Source: Azoarcus sp.
GTDB taxonomy: Bacteria; Pseudomonadota; Gammaproteobacteria; Burkholderiales; Rhodocyclaceae
Assembly (NCBI GenBank): GCA_031282905.1
Contig: JAITCV010000111.1
Coordinates: 1 to 28,337 of the forward strand
Direction: 5' to 3'
Length of the DNA stretch: 28,337 nt
Shown: one piece after another, positions 7,986-15,591 of the stretch
Layout: each line of letters opens with the position of its first letter
How positions within the stretch are numbered: the stretch's first letter is position 1
The notes under the pieces: generated by a model
Database searches by the model: none
The model's input: the letters and a program-made list of their open reading frames with translations, nothing else
What the model was told of the DNA's origin: nothing
Made by a program: the position numbers and the translations under genes

Positions 7986-9539
7986 ATGGATTACCACAGT
8001 CCTACCCAATGCCTCGCCACGCTACAGAAGCTGCCTACGGATACCGCGGATCGCTTTCTCGTGCTGGCAAGTATCGTTACCGGCTTGTTTGAAGCCAAAC
8101 CCGCGCCTCGTCAGCATTTCGAAGTGTTGGAAAAGACACGTCCCCTGATCGAACATGCCCGGAACAATCTCACTCAGCTCGATACCGATCAGCCGCTGCC
8201 GCCGGATAGCCAGCACAATGCCCTGTTGGACAAAGTCATCAAACTGTGGCGCGAGTTTTCCGCATCATATGGCATGATCGCCGTCCAGAGCGCCAAACTG
8301 GGGGTATTGGAAGATCAGCGCGCGTTGTTCGCCCAACGCCAGGTGTATTACACCGGCAAGATTATATATGAATATTATCGCGTCCACCGCACACTGCCTC
8401 CGGGTTTGTGGAAGGAGGTGCATTCGAGTTTTACCGCCGCGGAACAGGCCCATGTTGCCCACATCCGGGTTTCCGATCCACTCAACACCATCTGGAAAGC
8501 ACAAAGCGCACTCGAAGCCTATATCACCATCCTCTTGCTCGATCTGGCCAACCCATTCAGCCGCACGGGTCATGAATGGTTGTGGATTTATCGTTGGGCG
8601 GAGCGTTTTGCGCCCTATTGCACTCTCGACCCGAACATCACCGGACGCAAACCCACGACCTACGGTCTCGATCTCGCTTCCGATCACGGTCTGCGCCCGC
8701 TTGGCCTCCTGATCAAGGGCTCGAATCTTCATTATTTCGATTGCAACAAGCTGGCGAGCCAAATCCAGTCGGTGTTCGCCCAGTTCAAACAAGGCGTCTC
8801 CCCGCTCTCGCTCGGCCTGGGTAACGATTGCAGTGCCGAAGCCTGTGCCCATCTGCTGCTGTCGCTCTATCGTCCCTGGGGCCTCGCGTCGGCGGGACGT
8901 CGCTTTCCACGGCGGGGCACCAATGGCTTGGCCGATCTATGCACCGAATGGCTCGCCATCGGCTTTTACATCCAGGGCAAACTGTTCGAGCAACCCCATC
9001 GCAACGCGGCCAATGGTACGGTGAATACCCATCACGATTTCAAACAACTCCACGCCGAGGGCGAACGCCTCGGCTTGATCTGCGAAAAATGGAAATTGAT
9101 CGACCAGTCGGTGGGCGGTTTTCGCCTGCAACAGCATCCTCAGGCTGAACGGCTCAAGCACCACCAGCTTGTGGGCATGCGTCCGCCGGGCGGGGAATGT
9201 TTTCTGCTTGGGCAGGTAAGCTGGCTGATGTTCCGCGAAGATGGCTTGCTTGAAGCAGGCATTCACGTATTGACCGGTTTGCCGCAGACCATTGCCGTCC
9301 GCTCCGTATCCACCCAATCCGATGGTCCACAAACCATCTATAGCCTGGCTTTTTTGATCGATGCCAATGAGACACTCCATATCGCGGCTTCGCTGGTGTT
9401 GCCCGTGGGCTGGTACCGGCCCAATGGTATTCTCGATGCCTTCCACGCTGGTCACAACCGTAAATTGTATATGACCCAACTATTACTCAAGGGGTCCGAT
9501 TTCGAGCAGGTCGCCTTCCTGGACCGTCCGGAGGTTTGA
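7986..9539 (+). CDS. Large PilZ-like protein, possible c-di-GMP receptor
   Basis: A soluble 517-aa protein with no signal peptide or membrane segment. The first 300 residues are helical and of unknown function. The C-terminal third resembles a PilZ domain: an arginine patch RRFPRR (305-310) that contains RxxxR, then DQSVGGF (373-379) that fits (D/N)xSxxG, then strands such as LVGMRPPGG and VSWLMFREDGLLEAGIHVL (411-429). These are the two c-di-GMP contact motifs of the family, but their spacing of more than 60 residues is longer than usual. ATG 7986 has GGAG at 7975-7978. From memory, long betaproteobacterial PilZ proteins have this layout. c-di-GMP binding is inferred, not shown. Confidence 0.6.
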   Translation: MDYHSPTQCLATLQKLPTDTADRFLVLASIVTGLFEAKPAPRQHFEVLEKTRPLIEHARNNLTQLDTDQPLPPDSQHNALLDKVIKLWREFSASYGMIAVQSAKLGVLEDQRALFAQRQVYYTGKIIYEYYRVHRTLPPGLWKEVHSSFTAAEQAHVAHIRVSDPLNTIWKAQSALEAYITILLLDLANPFSRTGHEWLWIYRWAERFAPYCTLDPNITGRKPTTYGLDLASDHGLRPLGLLIKGSNLHYFDCNKLASQIQSVFAQFKQGVSPLSLGLGNDCSAEACAHLLLSLYRPWGLASAGRRFPRRGTNGLADLCTEWLAIGFYIQGKLFEQPHRNAANGTVNTHHDFKQLHAEGERLGLICEKWKLIDQSVGGFRLQQHPQAERLKHHQLVGMRPPGGECFLLGQVSWLMFREDGLLEAGIHVLTGLPQTIAVRSVSTQSDGPQTIYSLAFLIDANETLHIAASLVLPVGWYRPNGILDAFHAGHNRKLYMTQLLLKGSDFEQVAFLDRPEV

Positions 9540-9549
9540 AACTCAGCCC

Positions 9550-10287
9550 ATGAACGACAAGACCACCCATTTCGGTTTCCAGGCCATTGCCGAGGAAATC
9601 AAGCAGAAAAAAGTCGCCGAAGTCTTTTCATCGGTGGCGCAAAAGTACGATGTGATGAACGACTTGATGTCCTTCGGTCTGCACCGGCTATGGAAGGCGT
9701 TTACCATCCAGCTTGCCGGCGTGCATGAAGGCGATCGTGTGCTCGATGTTGCTGGCGGCACCGCCGATCTGTCATTGGCCTTTGCGCGCAAGGTGGGCAC
9801 AAGCGGACAGGTCTGGCTCACCGACATCAACCACGCGATGCTATCGCGCGGCCGCGACCGCGTCATCGACCATGGGTTCGGTCTGCCGGTTGCGCAGTGC
9901 GATGCGGAAAAGCTCCCTTTTCCCGACGGCTACTTCGATTGCGTGACCGTCGCTTTTGGTCTGCGCAACATGACCCGTAAAGACGTGGCGCTCGTCGAGA
10001 TGCACCGTGTGCTGTGTCCCGGTGGACGGCTGCTGGTGTTGGAGTTTTCCCAAGTCTGGAAACCACTTGTTCCGGCCTATGATCTCTATTCATTCAAAAT
10101 ATTGCCTTGGTTGGGTGCGAAAATCGTTGGCGATCCCGACAGCTACCGATATCTTGCCGAATCTATTCGCATGCATCCGAGTCAGGAAGAACTGAAAACC
10201 ATGATGGAAAACGCCGGTCTCGACCGCGTCGATTATTTCAATCTCAATGCCGGTATTGTCGCCGTGCACCGGGGATACAAGGTTTGA
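9550..10287 (+). CDS. ubiE: Ubiquinone/menaquinone C-methyltransferase UbiE
   Basis: SAM-dependent methyltransferase that adds the C-2 methyl group of the benzoquinone ring in ubiquinone synthesis, and of menaquinone where that is made. The 245-aa length matches the family (about 250). The N-terminal VFSSVAQKYDVMNDLMSFGLHRLWK is diagnostic of UbiE, the SAM-binding glycine motif VLDVAGGTADL spans about 64-74, and AFGLRNMTRK is the later family signature. ATG 9550 lies 10 bp after the stop of the PilZ-like gene, which implies coupled expression; no strong local ribosome binding site is seen. Confidence 0.95.
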   Translation: MNDKTTHFGFQAIAEEIKQKKVAEVFSSVAQKYDVMNDLMSFGLHRLWKAFTIQLAGVHEGDRVLDVAGGTADLSLAFARKVGTSGQVWLTDINHAMLSRGRDRVIDHGFGLPVAQCDAEKLPFPDGYFDCVTVAFGLRNMTRKDVALVEMHRVLCPGGRLLVLEFSQVWKPLVPAYDLYSFKILPWLGAKIVGDPDSYRYLAESIRMHPSQEELKTMMENAGLDRVDYFNLNAGIVAVHRGYKV

Positions 10288-10293
10288 TTCTAT

Positions 10294-10782
10294 ATGCATT
10301 CAAGGTTTTTCGGTTCGCCACTTCCATCGTTGTTCAAACCGCTTGAAGCTTGTTTGGGAAAACCTCTGGCAAGCCGCGCGGTACTCACCATACTTGACCA
10401 TTTGCTCGCTCAGGCGGCTTGGGCGCGTGATCGCCTGCGCCCCCACGCCGGGCGTCGCGCCCGCCTCGATCTTCACCCATTCATCGTCGATTTCACTGTG
10501 AACGAAGAGGGTTTCGTTGATGCAAGTTCGCCCGCCAGCCCGGAAGTAAGCCTGTCGTTACCGCTCGATCAGGTCATGAAAGCGATATCTGCGGGCAAGG
10601 GAATCGAAGTACTGATGGCGCAGGCACACATCAGCGGCAGTGCCGATCTTGCCGAAGCCCTCGGTTTCGTTTTTCGCCATTTACGCTGGGACATCGGGGA
10701 AGATCTTTCCCATGTGTTCGGCGATATTGTCGCCCATCGCATTGTTTCTGCCTGGAAGATACGTTTCCCGGTGAAAAGGTAA
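10294..10782 (+). CDS. ubiJ: Ubiquinone biosynthesis accessory factor UbiJ, short C-terminus
   Basis: UbiJ carries an SCP2 lipid-binding domain and supports the soluble complex that hydroxylates and methylates ubiquinone precursors. The 162-aa product covers the SCP2 fold (about residues 20-130, including the ISGSADLAEALGFVFRHLRWD block) and ends soon after DIVAHRIVSAW. E. coli UbiJ is about 201 aa, with a helical tail that is missing here. The 145 bp downstream do not encode such a tail in any frame. It follows ubiE by 6 bp. ubiB, which usually comes next, is absent: the convergent mod operon begins instead. Confidence 0.8.
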   Translation: MHSRFFGSPLPSLFKPLEACLGKPLASRAVLTILDHLLAQAAWARDRLRPHAGRRARLDLHPFIVDFTVNEEGFVDASSPASPEVSLSLPLDQVMKAISAGKGIEVLMAQAHISGSADLAEALGFVFRHLRWDIGEDLSHVFGDIVAHRIVSAWKIRFPVKR

Positions 10783-10896
10783 GAATGCGATCATACGAAG
10801 CATACGAAGGCGTGGCTATAAACCTATTTTCCTCAGTTGAACTCAAGTAAATTGTCTGAAAGCGAGTGGTTCATAGGCGATAAAGGAGGCCACCCA

Positions 10897-10953
10897 ATGG
10901 TGAAAATGAAATGGAAAGAAAAGTATTTCAACCAAGAAGCGCCACGGCCTTGA
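10897..10953 (+). CDS. Possible 18-aa micro-ORF between ubiJ and modC
   Basis: AAAGGAGG at about 10883-10889 lies eight bases before an ATG at 10897 that opens MVKMKWKEKYFNQEAPRP and a stop. The ribosome binding site is among the best in the window, yet the frame is tiny and its end overlaps the 3' end of the convergent modC. It could be the broken N-terminus of a lost gene, a leader peptide or chance. Low certainty. Confidence 0.25.
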   Translation: MVKMKWKEKYFNQEAPRP

Positions 10954-12004
10954 TTTGAGCCATGACCACACGTCCTGGCACGATATCGAGCGCCGCGCAG
11001 GAGCGTTGGGTGATGCGCGCAAGCAGCAGCGGGGCCTGTTCATCGCCGCGCAATTTCAACTGCACCATCACATGGCCGGGGGTTTCCAGCGGGACGACGG
11101 AGCGCACGCTTGCTTCCAGGATGTTGAGTATGCTGATGTCGTTGTGCGTGGCGAGCGCGAGGCTGACGTCCTTGGCGTGGATGCGGCAGCGCAGGCGCTT
11201 GCCGGGCGTCTTGCCTTGCTGGGAGACGTAGAGCTTGCCGCCGGGGAATTCCAGCCGGGTCAGACCGTCGTCCTCGATGGCGGCGACGTTCGCTTCCCAC
11301 ACAACGCCGGCATCGTCGGCGAAGGCGGGCGGCAGATCGGCGCGGGCCAGGGTTTCCATCAACGGGCCGCTGGCGAGCGCCCGGCCACCTTCCATCAGCA
11401 CCAGGTGATCGGCCAGCCTCGCCACTTCGTCGGGCGCGTGGCTGACGTAGAGCACAGGGATGTCCAGTTCATCATGTAGTTTTTCGAGATAGGGCAAGAT
11501 TTCCTGCTTGCGTTTCAAGTCCAGCGCGGCGAGCGGCTCGTCCATGAGCAGGAGACGGGGACGGGTCAACAGGGCGCGGGCCACCGCAACGCGCTGGCGC
11601 TCGCCGCCAGAGAGGCTGGCCGGGTTGCGGTCGAGCAGCGGACGAATGCCGAGCAGGTCGATGCAGGCATCGAAACCTTCCCCGGCCCTGTTGTCCGCGC
11701 GCTTCATGCCATATTCAAGATTCTTGCGTACCGTGAGATGGGGGAAAAGGCTGGCTTCCTGGAATACCAGCCCCAGGGGACGGCGATGCGTGGGCAGGAA
11801 AATGCCGGCAGCGTCATCTTGCCAGCATGTGCCGTCTACGACCAGGTAACCACCCGGCGCGCGGTTGAGTCCGGCAAAACAGCGCAGCAGCGTGGTTTTG
11901 CCGGAGCCGGAATGGCCGAACAGGGCGGTGATGCCTTTTTCCGGCAGGCACAAATCCACCTTCAGGGTAAAGCCGGGATAGACGAGATGAAAGCGGGCTT
12001 CCAT
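10928..12004 (-). CDS. modC: Molybdate ABC transporter ATP-binding protein
   Basis: The ATPase of the molybdate importer, acting at the inner membrane with ModB. From ATG 12004 (358 aa) it shows Walker A GHSGSGKTT (30-38), Q-loop Q82, signature LSGGERQR (131-138) and Walker B LLLMDEP (151-157). The C-terminal TOBE domain (about 290-355) is specific to ModC-type proteins and binds oxyanion. Longer forms start at GTG 12028, whose start overlaps the modB stop, or TTG 12037. ATG 12004 was chosen because it matches the family's N-terminus, but coupled initiation at 12028 is a serious alternative. It is the last gene of modE-A-B-C. Confidence 0.93.
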   Translation of the reverse strand: MEARFHLVYPGFTLKVDLCLPEKGITALFGHSGSGKTTLLRCFAGLNRAPGGYLVVDGTCWQDDAAGIFLPTHRRPLGLVFQEASLFPHLTVRKNLEYGMKRADNRAGEGFDACIDLLGIRPLLDRNPASLSGGERQRVAVARALLTRPRLLLMDEPLAALDLKRKQEILPYLEKLHDELDIPVLYVSHAPDEVARLADHLVLMEGGRALASGPLMETLARADLPPAFADDAGVVWEANVAAIEDDGLTRLEFPGGKLYVSQQGKTPGKRLRCRIHAKDVSLALATHNDISILNILEASVRSVVPLETPGHVMVQLKLRGDEQAPLLLARITQRSCAALDIVPGRVVMAQIKAVALLG

Positions 12005-12024
12005 GGGATGGGCTTGCGGGCGAA

Positions 12025-12699
12025 TCACCGGTTCCAATCCTTGCGGTCGCGGCGGCTGTACAGGGCCAGCAACAGCAGGAAGCTGAACAGCACCATGCCC
12101 GCGGCCAGCATATGCGCTTGGGTATATTCCATCATCTCCACATAGTCGTAGATTCGTACCGACAACACTTGGGTCTTGCCGGGAATATTGCCGCCTATCA
12201 TCAGTACGACGCCAAATTCACCCACGGTATGGGCAAAACCCAGAATGGCGGCGGTGATGAGACCGGGGCGCGCAAGCGGCAGGGCGACGCTGAAAAAGGC
12301 ATCCCATGGACTCGCTCGCAAGCTGGCCGCGACTTCCAACGGACGCTCGCCCATTGCTTCGAAGGCGTTCTGGATGGGTTGCACCACGAAGGGCAGGGAA
12401 TAGAAAACCGAGGCTACCACCAGTCCGGCAAAGGAAAAGGGCAGCAATCCCCAACCCAGAGATTGGGTGATCTTGCCCACGGGGCCGTGTGGCCCCAGGG
12501 CGAGCAGGAGGTAAAACCCCAGCACCGTGGGCGGCAGCACCAGTGGCAAGGCGACGATCGCGCCGATCACCCCTTTCCAGCGGGAACGGGTGCGCGATAG
12601 CCACCATGCGATCGGCGTGCCAACCAGGAGCAGCAGCGCCGTTACCAGACTCGCCAGTTTGATGGTGAGCCAGACGGCGGCCAGGCTGGAAGCCTCCAT
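12025..12699 (-). CDS. modB: Molybdate ABC transporter permease
   Basis: Inner membrane channel of the molybdate importer. The 224-aa protein has about five hydrophobic segments and the EAA loop that docks with ModC (EVAASLRASPWDAFFSVALPLARPGL, about residues 122-147). PLVLPPTVLGFYLL is a typical ModB stretch. The start ATG 12699 lies 6 bp downstream of the modA stop, and its own stop touches the possible modC start, so the three transporter genes form one transcription unit. Confidence 0.95.
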   Translation of the reverse strand: MEASSLAAVWLTIKLASLVTALLLLVGTPIAWWLSRTRSRWKGVIGAIVALPLVLPPTVLGFYLLLALGPHGPVGKITQSLGWGLLPFSFAGLVVASVFYSLPFVVQPIQNAFEAMGERPLEVAASLRASPWDAFFSVALPLARPGLITAAILGFAHTVGEFGVVLMIGGNIPGKTQVLSVRIYDYVEMMEYTQAHMLAAGMVLFSFLLLLALYSRRDRKDWNR

Positions 12700-12705
12700 G
12701 TTCCG

Positions 12706-13461
12706 TTACAGACCATAGCCATATGATTTGATGATTGCGGTGGCTTTGCCGCCTTTCAGGTAATCGGCCAGCGCGGAGGCGGCGGGGTTGTCGCGTCCCT
12801 TGGTGAGAATCACTGCGTCCTGGCGGATGGGTTCATGCAGTTCGGCGGGCACGATCCAGGCCGAACCGCCAGTGATCTTGCCATCTTTGTAGACTTGGGA
12901 GAGCGCGACGAAGCCGAGTTCCGCATTGCCGCTGGAGATGAACTGATGAGCCTGGGCGATGTTTTCGCCCTGTACGATCTTGGCTTCCAGCGCGTCTTTC
13001 AGGCCCAGTTTGGTCAACGCCTCGATGGCGGCCGTGCCATAAGGCGCGGTCTTGGGATTGGCGATGGCAAGATGGGCAAAGGTTCCTTTCAGCACGTCGC
13101 CGTTGTCATCGACGAAATCTTCCTTGGCGCTCCATAGCACCAACGTGCCGATGGCATAGGTGAAACGGCTGCCCGCCACGGTGTGCTGCTCCTTTTCCAG
13201 CTTGGCGGGCGTGGTGTCGTCGGCGGCGAGGAAGACCTCGAAGGGCGCGTCATTGACGATCTGGGTATAGAACTTGCCGGTCGAACCGAAGGACAAGATT
13301 GCCTTGTGGCCCGTATGCTTTTCGAACTCGGCGGCAATTTCCTGCATCGGCGCGGTGAAATTGGCGGCAACGGCAACCTGGACTTCTTCGGCGCGCGCGG
13401 CTTGGGATAGGACGACGGCCAGGGTAACCAGGCCCAGGGAAAAACGAGAGACAAAAGACAT
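12706..13461 (-). CDS. modA: Molybdate-binding periplasmic protein
   Basis: The 251-aa precursor has a Sec signal peptide (residues 1-24, SRFSLGLVTLAVVLSQAARA) and a mature ModA fold: VAVAANFTAPMQEIAAEFEK, then LSFGSTGKFYTQI, whose Ser and Thr are the kind of residues that hold the oxyanion, and later PYGTAAIEAL. The open frame continues upstream to 13515, but ATG 13461 has AAGGAG (about 13470-13475) and puts the signal peptide at the very N-terminus. It follows modE by 46 bp and probably belongs to the same operon. Confidence 0.94.
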   Translation of the reverse strand: MSFVSRFSLGLVTLAVVLSQAARAEEVQVAVAANFTAPMQEIAAEFEKHTGHKAILSFGSTGKFYTQIVNDAPFEVFLAADDTTPAKLEKEQHTVAGSRFTYAIGTLVLWSAKEDFVDDNGDVLKGTFAHLAIANPKTAPYGTAAIEALTKLGLKDALEAKIVQGENIAQAHQFISSGNAELGFVALSQVYKDGKITGGSAWIVPAELHEPIRQDAVILTKGRDNPAASALADYLKGGKATAIIKSYGYGL

Positions 13462-13507
13462 GCTGAACTCCTTTGAGGTTTTCAATCCACGTCCGGCAAT
13501 GCCGGAC

Positions 13508-14320
13508 TCAGTCATACACCGCCAGGATCACACTTGACGATTTGAAAAACGCGCACGCGTCAACGCCGGGGGCCAGTGCCAGATTCACGCAACTGTCCCG
13601 GGTTACTACCGCGGTGACGCTGCGCCCCGAGGGCAAGGCCAGCGTCACCTCATTATTTACCGCTCCTTCATGTATCACGCTTACTTTGCCCCAGATCTGG
13701 TTGCGCGCGCTCAAGCGCAAATCACGGCAGGTCGTGAGCATCACCGAGGACGACTTCACCAGCGCGCACACCTCGCGGCCAATGGCGAGCTTCAGGTTTT
13801 CGGCGCTGGCGCGAGTGATGATGGCGATGATGTCGGTGTGGTCATCGAGTTCCACCCGCACCTCGTAATCGACGCCGCCGTCGCGCAGGCCGGTGATTGC
13901 GCCCGAGAACTGGTTACGGGCACTGGTTGTCATGCTCATGCTTCTCATCAGGCGTTGAAAGCCGCGAATGTCGCAACCGGTCTTCTCGTCGAGCCGTTCG
14001 CTCAGACGATCGAGCGCGGCCTGATATTCGATTTCCAGCGCCCGGTACATCGCCACCACTTTCTGCCCATACTGGGTAAGCTGGCTGCCGCCGCCTTGCC
14101 GCCCTCCGGTGATTCGCGTCACCAAGGGTTCGGGCGCAAGGTTGTTCATGGTGTCGATGGCGTCCCACGCCGCCTTGTAGGACAACGGCACCGCCTTGGC
14201 GGCTTGGTTGATCGACCCCTTGCGCCCGATCTCTTCGAGCAGCCGGATGCGGGTCGCGGACAGCGCCGCGCCCGCATCGTTTTCGAGCGACATCCGGGCC
14301 ATGAAGCGTGGTGTAGTCAT
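13508..14320 (-). CDS. modE: Molybdate-responsive transcriptional regulator ModE
   Basis: Cytosolic sensor that binds molybdate and then represses modABC in the systems studied. The 270-aa protein matches E. coli ModE (262 aa). It has an N-terminal winged helix (about residues 20-100, SINQAAKAVPLSYKAAWDAI and TGGRQGGGSQLTQYGQ) and two TOBE/Mop domains at about 132-197 and 203-268, each starting SARNQ(F/I). It is the first gene of the mod operon and is transcribed divergently from the Mop protein gene, sharing a 180-bp control region. Regulation of both sides by ModE is inferred. Confidence 0.95.
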   Translation of the reverse strand: MTTPRFMARMSLENDAGAALSATRIRLLEEIGRKGSINQAAKAVPLSYKAAWDAIDTMNNLAPEPLVTRITGGRQGGGSQLTQYGQKVVAMYRALEIEYQAALDRLSERLDEKTGCDIRGFQRLMRSMSMTTSARNQFSGAITGLRDGGVDYEVRVELDDHTDIIAIITRASAENLKLAIGREVCALVKSSSVMLTTCRDLRLSARNQIWGKVSVIHEGAVNNEVTLALPSGRSVTAVVTRDSCVNLALAPGVDACAFFKSSSVILAVYD

Positions 14321-14343
14321 GAGAAAGCGCCTGTATCCTTTGA

Positions 14344-14353
14344 TTTATATAAA
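14344..14353. promoter_or_regulatory. TTTATATAAA palindrome upstream of modE
   Basis: A perfect 10-bp AT palindrome 24-33 bases upstream of the modE start codon. It could be the modE -10 region or part of a ModE operator, since known ModE sites contain TATAT half-sites. The rest of the E. coli ModE consensus is not seen. Confidence 0.4.
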
Positions 14354-14438
14354 GCCAGTTTCGTGCCATCCCGGTTTCCCTATGGTTGCAGCATCATAAA
14401 AACCGGCGTTAGAGTGCCCTACGGTGTGTTTTGCCACA

Positions 14439-14460
14439 AATTGTCCGCTTGCGGACAATT
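14439..14460. promoter_or_regulatory. Perfect inverted repeat upstream of the mop gene
   Basis: Ten-base arms AATTGTCCGC (14439-14448) and GCGGACAATT (14451-14460) separated by TT. It ends 40 bp before the mop start codon. A TTGCGG hexamer that could serve as a -35 lies in the right half (14449-14454), so a bound protein would block transcription. The arms do not match the E. coli ModE consensus. In RNA it would form a strong hairpin. Confidence 0.6.
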
Positions 14461-14500
14461 CAATGTAGTAGACCATACAACAAACTGCATGGGAAACAAG

Positions 14501-14929
14501 ATGAAAGTCAGTGCCCGCAATATATTCAAAGGCAGGGTCGACGCGCTCAAGAATGGCGCGGTCAACTCCGAAGTGCGAATCGCCCTGCCCGGCGGCGACG
14601 CTCTGGTCGCCATCATTACCCTGGCGAGCGTTCAATCGCTGGAACTTGCCGTGGGCAAGGAAGTCATCGCCTTGGTCAAGGCGCCCTGGGTCATGCTGAT
14701 GACCGAGCACGCCGATATCCGTCTGTCGGCGCGCAACTGCCTGACCGGAACGGTGAAGGCCATCGAACTGGGCGCGGTCAATGCCGAGGTCACCCTGAGC
14801 CTGGCCGGCGGCACGCAAATCGCTGCCGTGGTCACCCGCGAAGCGGTCGCCGAACTCGGACTCAAACCCGGCGTTACCGCCACTGCGGTCATCAAGGCCT
14901 CGAACATCATTCTGGGCGTCCCGGCCTGA
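14501..14929 (+). CDS. Two-domain molybdopterin/molybdate-binding (Mop) protein
   Basis: A cytosolic molbindin-type protein thought to store or buffer molybdate. The 142 aa consist of two tandem Mop/TOBE domains at about 2-66 and 74-138; each has SARN, then GAVN(S/A)EV and IIT/VVTR, and the two are clearly duplicates. The same domain pair forms the C-terminus of the divergently encoded ModE, suggesting a shared origin. ATG 14501 (MKVSARN) is preferred to the in-frame ATG at 14489, since Mop domains usually begin at this point; GGAAACAAG upstream is a weak ribosome binding site. The open frame extends far upstream without meaning. Confidence 0.9.
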   Translation: MKVSARNIFKGRVDALKNGAVNSEVRIALPGGDALVAIITLASVQSLELAVGKEVIALVKAPWVMLMTEHADIRLSARNCLTGTVKAIELGAVNAEVTLSLAGGTQIAAVVTREAVAELGLKPGVTATAVIKASNIILGVPA

Positions 14930-14958
14930 GCGCGGCGGGAAGTGATGAAACAAGGCCA

Positions 14959-15363
14959 TCAGCGCGGCATGGTTTCGCTGAAGCTGTAGAAAGAACTCGC
15001 ATCCTCGCTCCTGCCGACCCGTACCGTGCGGTGAACCAGCCAACGCTCGTCGCGCAGGAGCCAGGCCACGACTTCTTCAGCATAACTCGGCGCGGTGTGG
15101 GATTTTCCATCATCCATTCCACGGCCATCCGTCGGCGACTCACGAAGTTGATAACGATGAGCGTAATAGCACGCTTCGCCATCGGGGTCATAGCCAAACA
15201 CCCGCGCCGCTTCCAGTTCATGCTCTCGAAATACCTCGAAGGCCAGCGGCGGCACGACCTGGTCGCGCCATGCGTTGGGCAGCGATACCCACCATGCTTG
15301 TTCGCCACTGTCGCGCAACCGACAACGTCCGCCATTTTTTATATGTTGTTGCGTATACAACAC
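14959..15363 (-). CDS. Unrecognised 134-aa protein
   Basis: I do not recognise this protein. The start is GTG 15363, six bases after an ideal AGGAGG (minus strand, 15370-15375); the frame remains open to 15393. It is soluble and rich in aromatic residues, with WWVSLPNAWRDQ, a central acidic FREHELEAARVFGYD and a C-terminal VAWLLRDERWLVHRTVRV that looks like two strands. No catalytic motif stands out. It is convergent with the Mop gene and separate from the hem operon. A link to molybdenum metabolism is possible only by position. The strong ribosome binding site argues that it is real. Confidence 0.6.
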   Translation of the reverse strand: MLYTQQHIKNGGRCRLRDSGEQAWWVSLPNAWRDQVVPPLAFEVFREHELEAARVFGYDPDGEACYYAHRYQLRESPTDGRGMDDGKSHTAPSYAEEVVAWLLRDERWLVHRTVRVGRSEDASSFYSFSETMPR

Positions 15364-15564
15364 TGAACACCTCCTGCCTCGCATACTTGCCACGGCATGC
15401 CCGCGCGGTCAAAAAACAGCAAAATCGACACTGGCCGCGGCATGCAAGCAATATCGCCCGCAAACACAGCCTTCCTGCCCAGGAGGGGAAGCAAATTGTC
15501 TGCCAATGCTATCGGGTTGGATAGCGGCGATCGAAAGGTGACCCGCCGCGAATCCGGGGGCGGG

Positions 15565-15591
15565 TAGGGGCAACGGCGTACCGTGCCCCTA
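15565..15591 (-). terminator. Hairpin at the end of the hem operon
   Basis: Inverted repeat TAGGGGCAACGG / CCGTGCCCCTA around a CGTA loop, with one bulged base. It overlaps the hemY stop codon (15589-15591). Its position suits a terminator for the hemC-D-X-Y transcript, but the bases after it are GC-rich, so it lacks the T-run of an intrinsic terminator. The rest of 15364-15588 shows no gene. Confidence 0.4.
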
